Below are positions 44,648-56,315 of a DNA stretch of 64,000 nt, piece by piece; the first letter of the stretch is position 1, and the number at the start of each line of letters is the position of its first letter. Source of the DNA: Hericium rajendrae (taxonomy: Eukaryota > Basidiomycota > Agaricomycetes > Russulales > Hericiaceae); assembly GCA_033439255.1 (NCBI GenBank), contig CM065882.1, positions 1,488,001 to 1,552,000 of the forward strand, in the 5' to 3' direction. The notes under the pieces are model-generated. The model ran no database searches and was not told where the DNA came from. It saw only the letters and a program-made list of their open reading frames with translations. The translations under genes were made by a program, and so were the position numbers.

Positions 44648-45230
44648 TCATTCCCCAACCAGCTCCCCCTCGCCCTCGTCCTCCTCCAAAGCCTCTGGAC
44701 GATCGCGCATAGACTCCATCACAATTTCGATCGCATTCGCGATGATGGACTGCTGAAATGCTTCTTCATCCTGTTGGATGGCCACCAGCACTTCCGACAT
44801 GTTGACGACGGCCTCTTCCAAGCCCTCCTGTGCAAGCATTGTTGCTTCAGCTAATGCGCCCTCTGCACCATGATATATCTCCTCCAAGAGACGTTGTGCC
44901 TTCTTCCCGGACGTCAATCCACCCTTTGGGATTGGAATACGCGAGGGTGGCCTATTCGCTCGTGCCATGGCCTGTTCAATGCACAATGCTGGGTCGGCAT
45001 CCGGCGGTGTGATGCTAAATAAAATTATGTTAGATGCTAATGGAACACGAATACTGGAACACTCACACAATCATGGGCATCGTCATTCCATCAATCCCAT
45101 CTTCACCGTCCTGTAAGACTTGTTGGACGTACTCATCCTCGTTGCTGTTGACACCGCATTGCATGAAACTGCGCATCAGAGCTGTTAAGGATGTGACTCC
45201 AGCTTTGAGATTGGTTTTAAAGCCGGGCAT
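44648..45230 (-). CDS. Small acidic helical protein in element B, ~176 aa, unknown
   Basis: Two exons, 45230-45067 and 45014-44648, joined across GTGAGT..TATTTAG, give an uninterrupted 177-codon frame. The start MPGFKTNLKAGV is the first sensible ATG, though an upstream exon cannot be excluded. It has an ITPPDADPALCIEQAMARAN segment, a long helical stretch (EGALAEATMLAQEGLEEAVV) and an acidic end (LEEDEGEGELVGE). No known domain. It lies downstream of and in the same direction as the transposase. No counterpart was seen in element A. Confidence 0.6.
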
Positions 45231-45239
45231 GATGTTCAA

Positions 45240-46120
45240 GCACGGATACTGCAGCGATGCAGCAGCAGAATGGAGAGAGACAAGAAGTAATGAGGAAAGA
45301 CGCGGCAATAAACAAGACACGTTCAGTAACGAGACTGAACGAGACGCGAGACTGAACGAGACGCGGGACTTTACGAGACGTTAGACGCGAGACGCGACGA
45401 GGCGCGATAATTAACAAGACGCGAGACTTCACAAGACGTGACACTTAGCTACATGCACCTGCCCCTCCCCCAAACTCATCGCAAACAGCGACACGGGGTG
45501 CACGCATGGGCGCAGGACTCTCCGCCTCGTGCTCTGCGGAGACACCCAACATGTACCCATACCTGCACCTTCTTCGCATTGCCCAACCAGCGCATGTACT
45601 ACGACGGTGGGAGGTGCACCTGAAAAGATTTCGCCCAGATCTAGACCAAGTGCATTGGGTACGTGCCGTCTTCGATCCCGTCTTTGCCGTCCTCGCCGTC
45701 TTCACCGTCTTCATCCTCTTCCCAATATTCGCACCTGCGTGGCCGTTGACCGTGCTAGTCCCCGCCCTCTGCTGATCCGTTTCTGCACTCGCCAGAATCT
45801 ACCCGCCATCCTTGCCCATGTCCTCTGCTGCCCTCCGCTCATCCCCAGCCGTGTCTGCTGCATCTTCCGCTAAACCTCAGCCGAGCCTGTCACCACCTTC
45901 ACCTCCGCTGCGCCCGCGGCCGACCTCATCCCCGCAACTCGCCGCCCCATCGCCTCGACCTCTGCACATCCTTTGAATGGTCCGCATGCACATGCTTGCC
46001 CTGAGGATGCACTGGACATTCACACGAGAAAGGTGCTTGTGTCACAACAACACGCTGCCTAGAGCCTGGCGTTTCAGCAATCCGAGCCTCCCTGTTTCGC
46101 AGCACTACAAAAATTGTTAC
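45240..46120. other. Intergenic with GACGCGAGAC-type repeats; no gene called
   Basis: 45310-45450 is a run of GAGACGCGAGAC / ACAAGACGCGAGACT words. 45460-45970 is C-rich, with overlapping plus-strand open frames lacking any recognisable domain. I call no gene here. Confidence 0.4.
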
Positions 46121-46129
46121 ATAGAACTG

Positions 46130-49100
46130 TTAATCGTCACCATCCAAGGATCGTCTTTGCTCCTCTGGAAAGAGCAATCGCGCCTCATGGAATAGACCCC
46201 TCCACATGTTCGCTTGCCTGTCAAGATTCTGTTAGCATCAGGATATTGCGACCTTAAACAGACGTACTTTGCGGCATAACTTCCTTGCCCCTTATCGACC
46301 GGGTCACTACTGGTAAGCAGAACGTCTGCTTTCACTTTCCACTGGCGGTACCAACTACGGAACGTCCGCTGTGTTCGACGCATCTCCACTTCGAGCAGAT
46401 TCTTCTGTTCTTTTGATCGCGCGACTGCAGCGCGTTGTCTGAACCAATTGACTCTTTCATCTTCCAAAAGCTTATGTTAGTATCAATTCAACACGACGTC
46501 CAATTGCCACTCACATTCTATCAGCCACTCGTCAGCAGCTGCATCTGTTGAGGAACTACGATAGGAGCCCATTTGCCAAATCCATGATCCTTCACTCGCT
46601 TGGTCCTTTCCCTTTTTCCTGCTCTTCGCACGAGTGCCATGATACACGGTCGGCGCGTAGCAGTCCTCTGGGCGAAGTGGCTTATAGTTGTGACTGTCAG
46701 AGCCGAGGACGACTAGTATTAATCGAGTACGTTCATATTCTTGTCGAAGAGCTTCAAGTCTGGATGAGGCGGTAGATAAAATTTGACCATTGCGAGTCTT
46801 GCTGTTTTGGCCTGTAGTGTCTTTAGTTGATCGCCAGAGAAAACCGCGCATAGCGGAACTTTTCTTTATATCTCGAATAAGATCATTTGCATGACCTTCA
46901 CGGAGTAGCAGCTCTGTCCTTATCGCCTTAGCAAATTGTGCGCAGTGACGAACGGGTGGGGGATGCTGTGACGGAACTGGTAGGGAGACGTCCTCGGGGT
47001 TACAGTGCTGTACCGATGGCATTGGAGGCCACGCGATGGAAGCAAAACTTCGAAGTGTTTCCAGCTCCTCGACAATGAGACCTAGAGAGTCCGTATATAG
47101 AGCCTCCCACTCTTCTACGTCTTCAGCTAATCGTTGGCGTAGAAGTTCGAGCTCGTTATAGATCGCGTCTGATTTCTTCGCTTCGTACTCTTGAAGTTGC
47201 GTATGAATCCTTCGTCTGTTGAGTGGAGTTACAATTTTAGATGGCAATATACAATGTAGCACGCACTCACTGCTTCTGTTCGATATCCATTGCAAACTTC
47301 ACCATCCGCCCTAAACGGTGACTGGGCTCAATGGTAATTCCATTCGCGGCGCGATGTCGCTCGTTCTCCCTGTTGAGCTCTGCCAAGGCTTGCTTTTGTG
47401 TTGGCGCTAGGAGATATGAGTACTTTTCTTCATGGCTAAGCAGTACGGACAGTACCTTTGTCCTCCGCGGGCTCGTACGGGTTCGTGATATCTTCTCGCT
47501 TCCAATATGGATCGTTGACTTTTTGCAACCAGTCTTGCTCCTGCTCATGCCAGTCTTGCAGCGGGGCGTCACGTTCCGTCAGTGAAATTTCCATGTCCTC
47601 TAGCTTTGCTTGGTCTGTATCAAGCCTTGCATGCACTCGCTTGAAACGTTTTGCAAGTAGGGATGCTGAGAGGGTAAAACAGCAGTTAGCAATGCCTTGC
47701 GTGGAATGAAAGTGTCGTCAGAACTTGCCTTCTTTGAATACTTTCTGCATATTATAGTCAGACATATGCCCGTTCAACGAATCGTGTCGATGCCCAGCTC
47801 CCATCTCCCGCGTGCTTCTCGCAATCGAATTCTGGACCGACCAAAGGCGTTCCAGGTCCTCGCCATCTGTATGGCCCGTCCCGGGGATGAAGTGACCATT
47901 GTGTTTTGTCTTGCATTCGGGTTTAATGTGACCCGGTAGATGATACGAACCAATCAGATGATGAGTCTTCGGAAATACTGGAGCACCAGGAAAATCCATC
48001 ATGCGTTTGTCGAAGTTGATCATGTACTGACACACAATGTCGTAGTATTCATACCAAAGGAGGAGTAAAACAAATCAGCGCGTTGCGGAGACTTTCGCAA
48101 AATCTACGCTGCAGTACCTTATGTTCCAGATAGTAAGCTACTCTGCTTGCACGCGTCAAGAATGACACTCACCGCTCGCCTTTCAGGAGATCAACCACCC
48201 CATTTGCCATGATCATACCAGATCGTGCACATGCAAGCGCCAAGATTCCTGATACGATCTTGCCCGAATACTGATTGGTCAAGGCTTTGAAGGAACTACA
48301 CGTTGACGTCTGGCTCCCGTCAGGTTAACGACTATTCCCGGAAACAATGACATCATGACGTACCTCAGCCTTCGCATTCTGGGGGCACTGCTCGAGCCAC
48401 TTTTGATAATCAGTTTCATTGGCAAAAAGGCGGCACCATGTGTTAAAGGACGGTCATTGTGGTCCATGGGCTTATCATGCAGGCTGCTTGAGAAGTTACC
48501 GTCCTTTGCATAACGAAGCGCATGTAGATACCTGGAAGTGTTGTAGGTTATCGAGATTGCTCTACAGACGATGAGAACTTACATGGAATCTGCGGGAGCT
48601 TTCTCCCAATCCGGGTCCATATTGATGCCTATCAGTGGGCAACTTGGACACATCGGCACTAGACAGCCGGGTTCAAGCGGCTCAGTCGCGTTGCGACCAT
48701 GCCATTTCAACGTTTGAAGGAAATCAAAATACCGAGAAGCGCATAAAAGTTGCCTATAACGGTCCTGTTACAGTGTTAGTAATGCATGCAGTAAATGGCA
48801 AGGCAGCATACCGGAACATCCCCTTGGAAGGGATTGTTCGTCAGGCGCTGCAAAACAGCAGAGAAGTCGTACGCAGTGACTTTTGCCCGTACAGAGAGAT
48901 GGTGGAAATGACGAAGGAGATGGAGCGTAAAGACAGTGCGAGGATGTTTGAAGGAAGCGGGCCAAAGGCCAGCCTGTAGAAGTTGACAGGGCCGCTCGAG
49001 AGGCTCATACGTGTCCAGATGGTTGCACCCACAGAATTCGAGCTTGCAGTTCTGGATGCCAGTAGTATGAACACAGATGATCTCCACCAGAGCTTGTCTA

Positions 49101-49716
49101 GAAGAGCTACATCGAAGACCATTGTGACCCAGGTAGATCACCAAGTCGAGGCTACTGAGGGTAGCCTTCTCGAAGAACGAACCCGACCAACGCTCGATAA
49201 CGTGGAAAGGGTCTTGGCGATGGGCTTCAACAATGCATTTCGAGCAGAACATATGTGCGTGAAAACACTCCGTGCATCGATAGAGCGCGTCTTCGCCTAG
49301 GCATTGGGAGCATGTCTTCCCCGCGTCGGCATGGTGATATCGACTGTGAAGAATGTCTAGGTACTTTTGGGCCCAGTTATTGAGGAATTCGTCTGTCGCC
49401 TCACTCATAGATTTCTGTTTAATGGTTAGCGCGAGTTGCCAGAAAGACAGAGCATGATACGCACCGTGCCACTTGCAGACTTCTCCCCCGGCATTGGAAT
49501 AAAGTCGTCCTTCACCATCCCCATAGAGCTGTCTTGGTCTTGTTCATTAGCCAAGGACGGTAACACTTCTAGAACACGTTTCTTCCTAGGGCTCGGCTCC
49601 TCGTGAAAGTGACTCTTTCTGGCTGATCCGTTTGCACCGACTCCACCTACTAAGATTCCGGTCGACAGAGCAATAGGCGTTGGCAGTGGCTCTGCAGCTT
49701 TTCGCTTCTTGCCCAT
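46130..49716 (-). pseudogene. KDZ-superfamily transposase, element B (probably decayed)
   Basis: The start is MGKKRKAAEPLP at 49716 and the last exon ends in EEQRRSLDGDD at 46130. The first intron is GTGCGT..AAACAG (~49470). Domains: basic N-terminus; cysteine cluster (CSQCLGEDALYRCTEC, CSKC); HTTGIQNCKLEFCGC; CPSCPLIG; YAKDGNFSS (first Asp); YYDIVCQY (second Asp); GEDLERLWSVQN with STREMGAGHRHDSLNG (Glu region); coiled-coil C-terminal half; DERVNWFRQRA. By eye the frame changes near 48.45 kb and again near 48.07 kb, between recognisable blocks, so the copy is likely inactive. Same family as element A but strongly diverged. Confidence 0.82.
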
Positions 49717-50048
49717 GGTGAAGCAGGTATGCGCGAATCGACCTGTAAGAAAAGCACGAAGGAGAGGCGTTAGCGAGCTGCCAGGAGGGAGAACTCGGAC
49801 TAAAGAGTGTGGTGAACACGTCAACCAACTAAAACAATTTGCGTCACTGCGATTGCCAATCGCAGGGCCGAGTGGCCAAGTAGCCTGCTATTGTGGCCGG
49901 GCCTCGTTACGTGTTTTGCCATTACCTGTAGAGTTCTTTGTCAATGCGAGAGAAAGAGAAACGTGCGCTCGGATATTAATAACAATGAACGCGCTTTGTT
50001 TCCGAGTAATCGAAGAGCAAAGAAAGAGAACAATGCAAACAAGCCGAT

Positions 50049-52037
50049 CTAAAAAGTATACAGAGCATTATGCATACATGTCGGGGGACGTTCAACCACT
50101 CTCTGCATGGGAAGGGAGGGGAGAAGACCATGTACAGAAACGAAAGAGTCCTGGTAGAACGTAATCAACTTCAACTCATGATCCATATAGTCGTCTCGGT
50201 TCAAACAGATAAGAGAGAAATTCAGAATGGCAGGAAAACCTTTCCATGACGACATGATCTTTCTAAGGTCTTCAAACCACAGCATCCTATCGCGCCAGTC
50301 CTGTTTTTGACAACCATACTCATATTCGATCTCAATGTCGCCGTAGTTCGGGCCATGTGGCCAAACCTTTCTCCGTTGCTCTGCCCGCCCGCTACGCCGA
50401 TCCTCGTCCCAATCTTCTGCTGAGATTTGAAGCTCGTCGTGATGTTCAAATTCCCAAAAGATATGTGCCATGTTGAGCTTGTAGAGGATGATTGCGCGGT
50501 TGGCGGGGTCGTAAGATACATTAGGACTGGCTTTGCAGCCACAAGAAAGTCGACGATTAATGATATTCATAGTTGTGATGTTCGAAGACAGAGAGCCAAA
50601 GAAAGAGTCGGAGCCATAGGCCCAGAAATTGTCTGGCTGGTATTGCCGGTCTTTAGGCCATTGACGCTTCCAGTGAGCGTCACCTAAAAACGATCGCCAT
50701 TCGGACGGCGAAAAGGCGAGATTGCGGTAGATGACATGTCGAAAATCCCACACCCGTGCCAAACAGAACCAATGGTAGAAGAAAGTTTCGCGTGCCTTCT
50801 CTTCTGCTGGACCCCAAAATAGATGGATTGGCGGTAGATGGTACGGCCAGCCGCGGGTCAGGTTCTGGTCCGTGAAGATAGGGACAGTGTTCGCAATGCA
50901 TTGATGCCAAGTCTCAATGATGTTCGGCACCCAATCCGGAGGAGCGACTGAGTTTTGAACACGTCGGCTATTTTGAGTGTGTTTGGGCCGTGACGCATTG
51001 ATAACGTTGCGTTCATGGGCGACTAGTATCTCTTCGTAAGAAAGATGTGTATATGAAGCAGAGCACTACTTACGATCTTGATCTCAGCGCATTTGCATTC
51101 CCAAAGCTCTCTGCGTAAGATGTTTACTATCACGACGCCGGGCATAACCTCGCGCCGCTCTCTCGAATAGGGGATCGTTGGCTGGGGAGGGCGGATAATA
51201 CCAGAGGTCTTTCGTGTGATCTTCGACTGATCCCGCTAGTACTCCCTGATCCCGCCATTCCTTGAAGTCGGCACCGACAAAGTTGCACCAGTCTACCAAG
51301 CGCAGGAGGCCCTTTTGATCGCCGGATCGGAGCGGGTGGTAGTGGGAGACAGGAAGGCGAAGGAATGCGGTGATATGATTGGATTCGAGCATCTGGTACA
51401 CACGAGGGTCCGTGGTAATGCTGCCATGAGTAAGCCTGGGCGTTACTATACGCTGTTCTAAAGCACTGGACCTAAACCAGTCACAGAACGCTTGAAGTTC
51501 GAGCAGGTGACGCTGAACTGCTCGAACACCCTCGACGATGTCTCGCCAGAAGCACGGAGTATCCTTGAGTCGAATTAAGGCCGATGCAATACGGCGAGGT
51601 GCGGTGGATGGGAAACAGACATGTCGAAATGGAGGGAAGTTGATGATCTGAGAAAGACACTGTTGAGCCTCGCCTAGAAGGATGTCCCGCTCTTTGTGGA
51701 AATCTTCGATCCACTCAGAGGACAACACAAGGCGCGGGTGATAAACTGGATGCGGAGACACATCGGACCGTGTAGGCAAACGATACAGGATGGAGGATGA
51801 GTACTCTCTAGTAGGTAAACGTATCCAAGCCAGGTATGGATACTGATAATCGAAGGGCTGTGGAAAGCGGACCCAGTCATGTGGTCCCCACAAGCCATCG
51901 CTGCGAACCAGAGCCTTTTCATCATCTGGCAATTGAGGAATGTAGGTCGTGTGTGCTGCTACGACCATCTCCTGCTCCCCCCATCCAAGAGCCCAGCACG
52001 CATACGGCATATCGAAAGGGCGTGGGGCACTAGCCAT
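50049..52037 (-). CDS. KDZ accessory protein 1 (ACC1), element B
   Basis: Homologue of the 17193-19259 gene. The start MASAPRPFDMPYACW at 52037 aligns with NAPKTFPCHYSAW of the A protein. Shared landmarks are SDGLWGPHDWVRFPQPFD, DLWYPPSPANDPLFERAARG, PIHLFWG followed by TFFYHW, WRSFLGDAHWKRQWP and CGCK, ending at 50049. An intron fits near 51060-51000 (GTAAGT..). Just before it, near 51.1 kb, the better frame (ELWECKCAEIKI) is offset by one base, so there may be a frameshift. It is divergent from the HMG-like gene. Function unknown, but conservation across two diverged elements argues for selection. Confidence 0.75.
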
Positions 52038-52099
52038 GATGGTATTCTGACATGTCAATAACTTGATGAGTGATATGACCGTATATCTAAGCATATATG

Positions 52100-53640
52100 T
52101 TTACCTCGTGTATCTGGGTCGTAACCTACAGTAGAGACTTGGTAGAGGTGCGGAGAGGCGAGTGTCCGTGGAGATAAGGTCTGAGCGCACTACGCGTGAA
52201 GCTCGTTCCTTATGTTTTAAGCCTGATAGAAGGCGAGAGGGAGTCTGAGGAATTGAAGGTGGTGTATGCAGGGTCTGAGCGCACAGCGTGTGAAGCTCGT
52301 TCCCTGCACACGATACCTGATAGGAGGCGACGTGGAATGGAGAGGGGGTACAGACTAACGGCGAGACCTAAAGCCTACAATCAGTGGATCTCCAAGATAT
52401 ACAGAATTACTCACCAATTTGAAAGAACTAGTCGAGCGAAATGGTATAGAGCCTAACGGAGCTAGAGGCAATAGCACAGTGAGGAAAACAGGGGAGGTGG
52501 CGGAGGAGAATCGAGGAGAGAGTACGAGTACGAACACGAAGGCGGCGGCGACTGCTTGAGCGGCTCGATGATGACATAATGCGCCACGGAGGCGCTCAGC
52601 GCTTACGGTTCAATGTTCGACGCACTAGTACTCAAGTACTCACCTTCCTAGTACTTCCCTTGTCTCCTGTTTTTCTATGATCTTTCTCTCCATCTCCGAT
52701 TACCCCATGTTGTCCTCAAAGACGATCACCAGTCCACGCCCAAATCAATAGTCCCGGTCATCGAGGATGGCTGGACAAACGACGCGTCATAACATGGTAA
52801 GTGCTCTCAACCCTTCTGAATCTCTCAAGTCACGTAGCAACGATTTACCAGTCAAGGACACTCATCCAGCCCAAATCGCTGGAAATTCGGGTCGGCCGGG
52901 CCGTTTCTCGCAGGCAAGGAAAGTGAAGCGCGAGCGTCACAGCACCTGTGGTGGACAACGAGGAGTACGGTCGGGAAGGACAGTAGGTAAGATTTCTATG
53001 TCTTTCGCAGTAGAGAAGCTCATCCAACAATCCAGCCTACATCATTATCTTCCGCTCCCGTCGAAAGCTCGTGCGACATCGACGCGCACACTTTCCACAC
53101 CTTCGGCATCACCGGCACGACAAGAACACAGCCGGCTGCTGTGTCAACAGGAAGTCTACTTCGACGAGCATGCGTGGTTGCGAGGGCGGGTACAGATGAG
53201 TTTACCTTGAATGGTTTAATTTCTTTTGCTGTCTATATGCCTGCCGGCCCCGTGTTTTTTTTTTCTTTATAGGATTGCTCATGGCCGCGGCGTCGCACCA
53301 ATCGACTCCACGCGTAGTGCGTCGGGCGGTGCGTCGTTAGGGTCTCAAAATCGGCGTACCCATGCCATACTTATCCATCTTCCCCTACCACACTATCTCG
53401 TCAGCATGTCTGACCCGCTCTTTACGCAGCGACGCTGCACCAATCGACTCCACGCGTAGTGCGTTGAACGGTGCATCGTTAGGATGCTGTGGCCTGCATT
53501 GTTTGTCTCACTCCCGCCACTGCGACGATATGGACCTTAGCTTTGACCGACGTGGATCCGTCGCAACGCGACAATGTGGACCTTAGCTTTGACCGACTTG
53601 GATCCGTCTCGATACCTCCAAGTATGTGACTACGCTTTGC
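52100..53640. repeat. Divergent intergenic region with short direct repeats; possible small ORF
   Basis: Direct repeats are GGTCTGAGCGCAC..GTGAAGCTCGTTCC at ~52178 and ~52270, CACCAATCGACTCCACGCGT at ~53296 and ~53438, and a 44-bp tandem pair (TGGACCTTAGCTTTGACCGA) at ~53531 and ~53576. An ATG at 52767 (MAGQTTRHNM followed by a GTAAGT donor) might start a small gene, but no continuing frame could be established. It separates ACC1 (minus) from the HMG-like gene (plus) and must hold both promoters. Confidence 0.5.
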
Positions 53641-53771
53641 AGCTTTAACACCTGGTGCCACGACCACAATTGCCAGACTTAAAAGCCTTCCCGTGTCGCA
53701 GTGAGTCTTACCTTCCGTCCGCCCGCCCTTCCGTCCAACGAGTCTCTGCTCCTGCCACTGCTTCTCAAGCT

Positions 53772-56019
53772 ATGCCGAACGAGCGTTGGACGACGAACGA
53801 GGAATATACTTGGCTTCACGAACGAGTTGCTGAGGGCTATGCGACCGCCAAACAAGGTGGCACCCTCACGAAGTGGAGAAATGACTTGATCGCAGACTTC
53901 CGCTCCGAGTTTCCCGCCACCCAGAGGACCAAAAAGGACACATCCTTGGAGAGTGAAGAAGAGCTGGAGCAAAGGATGGAACATCTTGATTCCGTACGTA
54001 TTGGTTCGTTGTGTTTTGACTCTACGCTCACATGTTTTTCAGCGTCTTCGCAAATGGCTCGCCAACCACACCAAGAACATTGTGGAAGGGAAGGGCGGGA
54101 GTTCATCCAGAGCTTCCAAGCCAAAGCCCCTCGCACTCAAGGTGGCTGACCTTGGCAATAATCGCGCTCCCAGCGCGCGAGACCTCATGCAGAAAGACCC
54201 AAAGGTTCAAGAACGTTTGGCGGCGATTCATCGAGAAGGTCCCAAGGATGGCAAGAGTATCCAGACCCGTATTAATGAGGAGCTCACTGAGATGCTGAAG
54301 GACCCGGAGACTATACGCCTTTGGAACGGCCGTGCCGCGACTGCGAAGGCGGAATTTCACGAAAAGAAGGAGGAGAAGAAGGCAGCCCAGATTGTTGCGG
54401 CGGAGATCGAAGGCACGTCGAAGTTAGAGCTCGAACGTAGCGAGTAAGCTGCCACAATCATTTATGCTTTCGTGCATCTAATTACTCTCCTATCTAGACA
54501 ACTACGAAACTTGAATTATACCATTCGACATCACGGTCGAGGCTGGAGCGAGAAATGTAAAGTGGTGATGTGCTCTGTTGTGGGGTTTCGAAATGACCAG
54601 GGGATATTGCAAATGACTGTGTATGTATTCTGTTATGCCACACCCGTCTTTGCGCTGATCTGGTTCTGATAGCGATGCCTTCGGACCTGATGGATCCGTC
54701 CTAGCACCTCTTGTCGACACGCTTCAATCTCCCGAGGTTTTCCTCTCCGAGACGTTCAAATCTCACTTGGAGGATATCTTCCCTTCGCCTGCAGCCTCTA
54801 GGGCACGATCACAAACCGTTTCTCCCAGAAAGGATGCTTCTGCGTCTCCTTTGCACTCCCAGCCCACTTTCAGCACTCCTGTTCGTTCTCAAGCACAGAT
54901 GTTCGTGACTCCGAGGCAGAGCAAGGGAAAGGCAAAGGCTATCCAGTCTGTCTCGCGAAAATCGCAAGCATCTGCCACCAGCCGTTCGCGTCTCCCTTTT
55001 CCTCGCCATCCGACAGAGCTGTCACAAGGTTCCGATGACGAATCAGATGCGCAACCTTCTCCATCACGTAGGCTTCGATGCACGCCTCGTCGCATCGTGG
55101 ACATCTCAGATGATGATGATGATGCTGCTGTAGGATCAGGGAGTAACGTGATTACCGATGGCCCCGGACGCGGTGCGAACGAAGAGGAAGACGACAAAGA
55201 TGAAGAACCGCATGTTAGCCATGAGGAGGAAGTCGAGAAGGACGAGGGGGAGATTGAGAAGGACGAGGACGAGGACGAGATCGAGAAGGACGAAGATAAG
55301 GACGAGGATGGGGGCGAAGGCGACAAGAAGGTTGAGGAGAATTACGATGACGAGGAGGATCAGGACGTGCAAGACGAGGCCTCGATCGAACGCGATGACG
55401 ATGATGCTTCCGCACAAGCAGATATTCCGTCGCGACTGATCAAGCAGCTGCGCTCATCTCAGAACGACGCTATCGAGGGCACAGGATCATCACGCAGTTC
55501 TGGATGCCGACCCGGAACAAGAATTGTGCCAAACGCAAGCAGCGAACGGCGGCGGTCGGGGCGCATCCAAGCACATTCTGCGCATATCGAACCGATCACG
55601 GATGCTCCACCTTCTTCGCGACTCAGGTAAGTCGGGTCTCCTTGACATTTGATATCTTCATTTTCATATTCACTTCAACTTTAGGAAGCGACCGGCTGCT
55701 GATAGTAAGTCTACGAATGTCAAACCAGCGACGGATGTTCCTGCTTCACGACTCAGGTCAGCTACATCTCCTTCACATTTGAGATTCATGTTCTTATTCT
55801 TCTTTTTCTTTAAACTTCAGGAAGCGAAAGGCGGACGATAGTGAGGACCAGCCTCCGGCGTCCAAACGTGCCAAGAAAGTGAACACAGAGAAGGCGGCGA
55901 AGGGGGCGAAAGTGGCGAAAGTGGCGAAGGCGGTGAAAGTGGCGAAGGGTGCTGCCCAGGAAAATGAGCTGGAGCCCAAGGGCAAGAAAGCAGCCGGAGC
56001 GAAGCGTTCCCGGAGATAA
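53772..56019 (+). CDS. HMG-like accessory protein, element B, with lysine/alanine-rich tail
   Basis: The start MPNERWTTNEEYTW at 53772 leads into about six exons that join in frame (donors GTACGT ~53997, GTAAGC ~54445, GTATGT ~54620, GTAAGT ~55629, GTCAGC ~55757). The N-terminal helical domain (WLHERVAEGYATAKQG..RLRKWLANHT) and the HMG-like segment (MQKDPKVQERLAAIHRE..LWNGRAATAKAEFHEKK) match the order in the element A gene. A middle part (HHGRGWSEKCKVV, DAFGPDG) follows, then a long Asp/Glu-rich tract (~55160-55400), and a histone-H1-like end (KAAKGAKVAKVAKAVKVAKG) and RSRR stop. Probably nuclear and chromatin-binding. Confidence 0.75.
55612..55850 (+). repeat. Tandem ~125-bp duplication spanning an exon-intron-exon junction
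   Basis: Within the HMG-like gene, the block GCGACTCAG-intron-GAAGCGACCGGCTGCTGATAG is repeated as ACGACTCAG-intron-GAAGCGAAAGGCGGACGATAG. Both copies keep working splice signals, so the duplication added an in-frame RLRKR-A-DS segment. Confidence 0.7.
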
Positions 56020-56315
56020 ATTACTATTCGGTGGCCATCTTAGCAAGATTCTACGCGGAGCATATTGCACTAGATGATAAATTTGGGTATGTCTCACTGT
56101 ATTGTAAATAGTAACAATGCGTGTGCACCGGGTGGTTATGACTGGTGGATAGTTGGCGTGTGGCTGCTGGACAAGGCCACGCTATTGTTGTAAATGGTTT
56201 TGTGGCCTTGTTGACCACGCTTTGACCGTCTGTTGTCTAGGGGTATATAGTATCACTTCTTTCCACCCGCGGGCACTCTTTCGCCCCCGACCCTTCCTCC
56301 TGCGCACCCGCTATC

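Noticed and set aside
45445-45873. Coding exons in the C-rich stretch downstream of transposase B
   Set aside because: Overlapping frames on both strands, no domain, no consistent splice joins.
52767-53210. A fourth accessory gene between ACC1 and HMG-like genes of element B
   Set aside because: The ATG and GTAAGT donor are attractive, but no downstream frame continues convincingly past ~52.9 kb. It is recorded only as a possibility.
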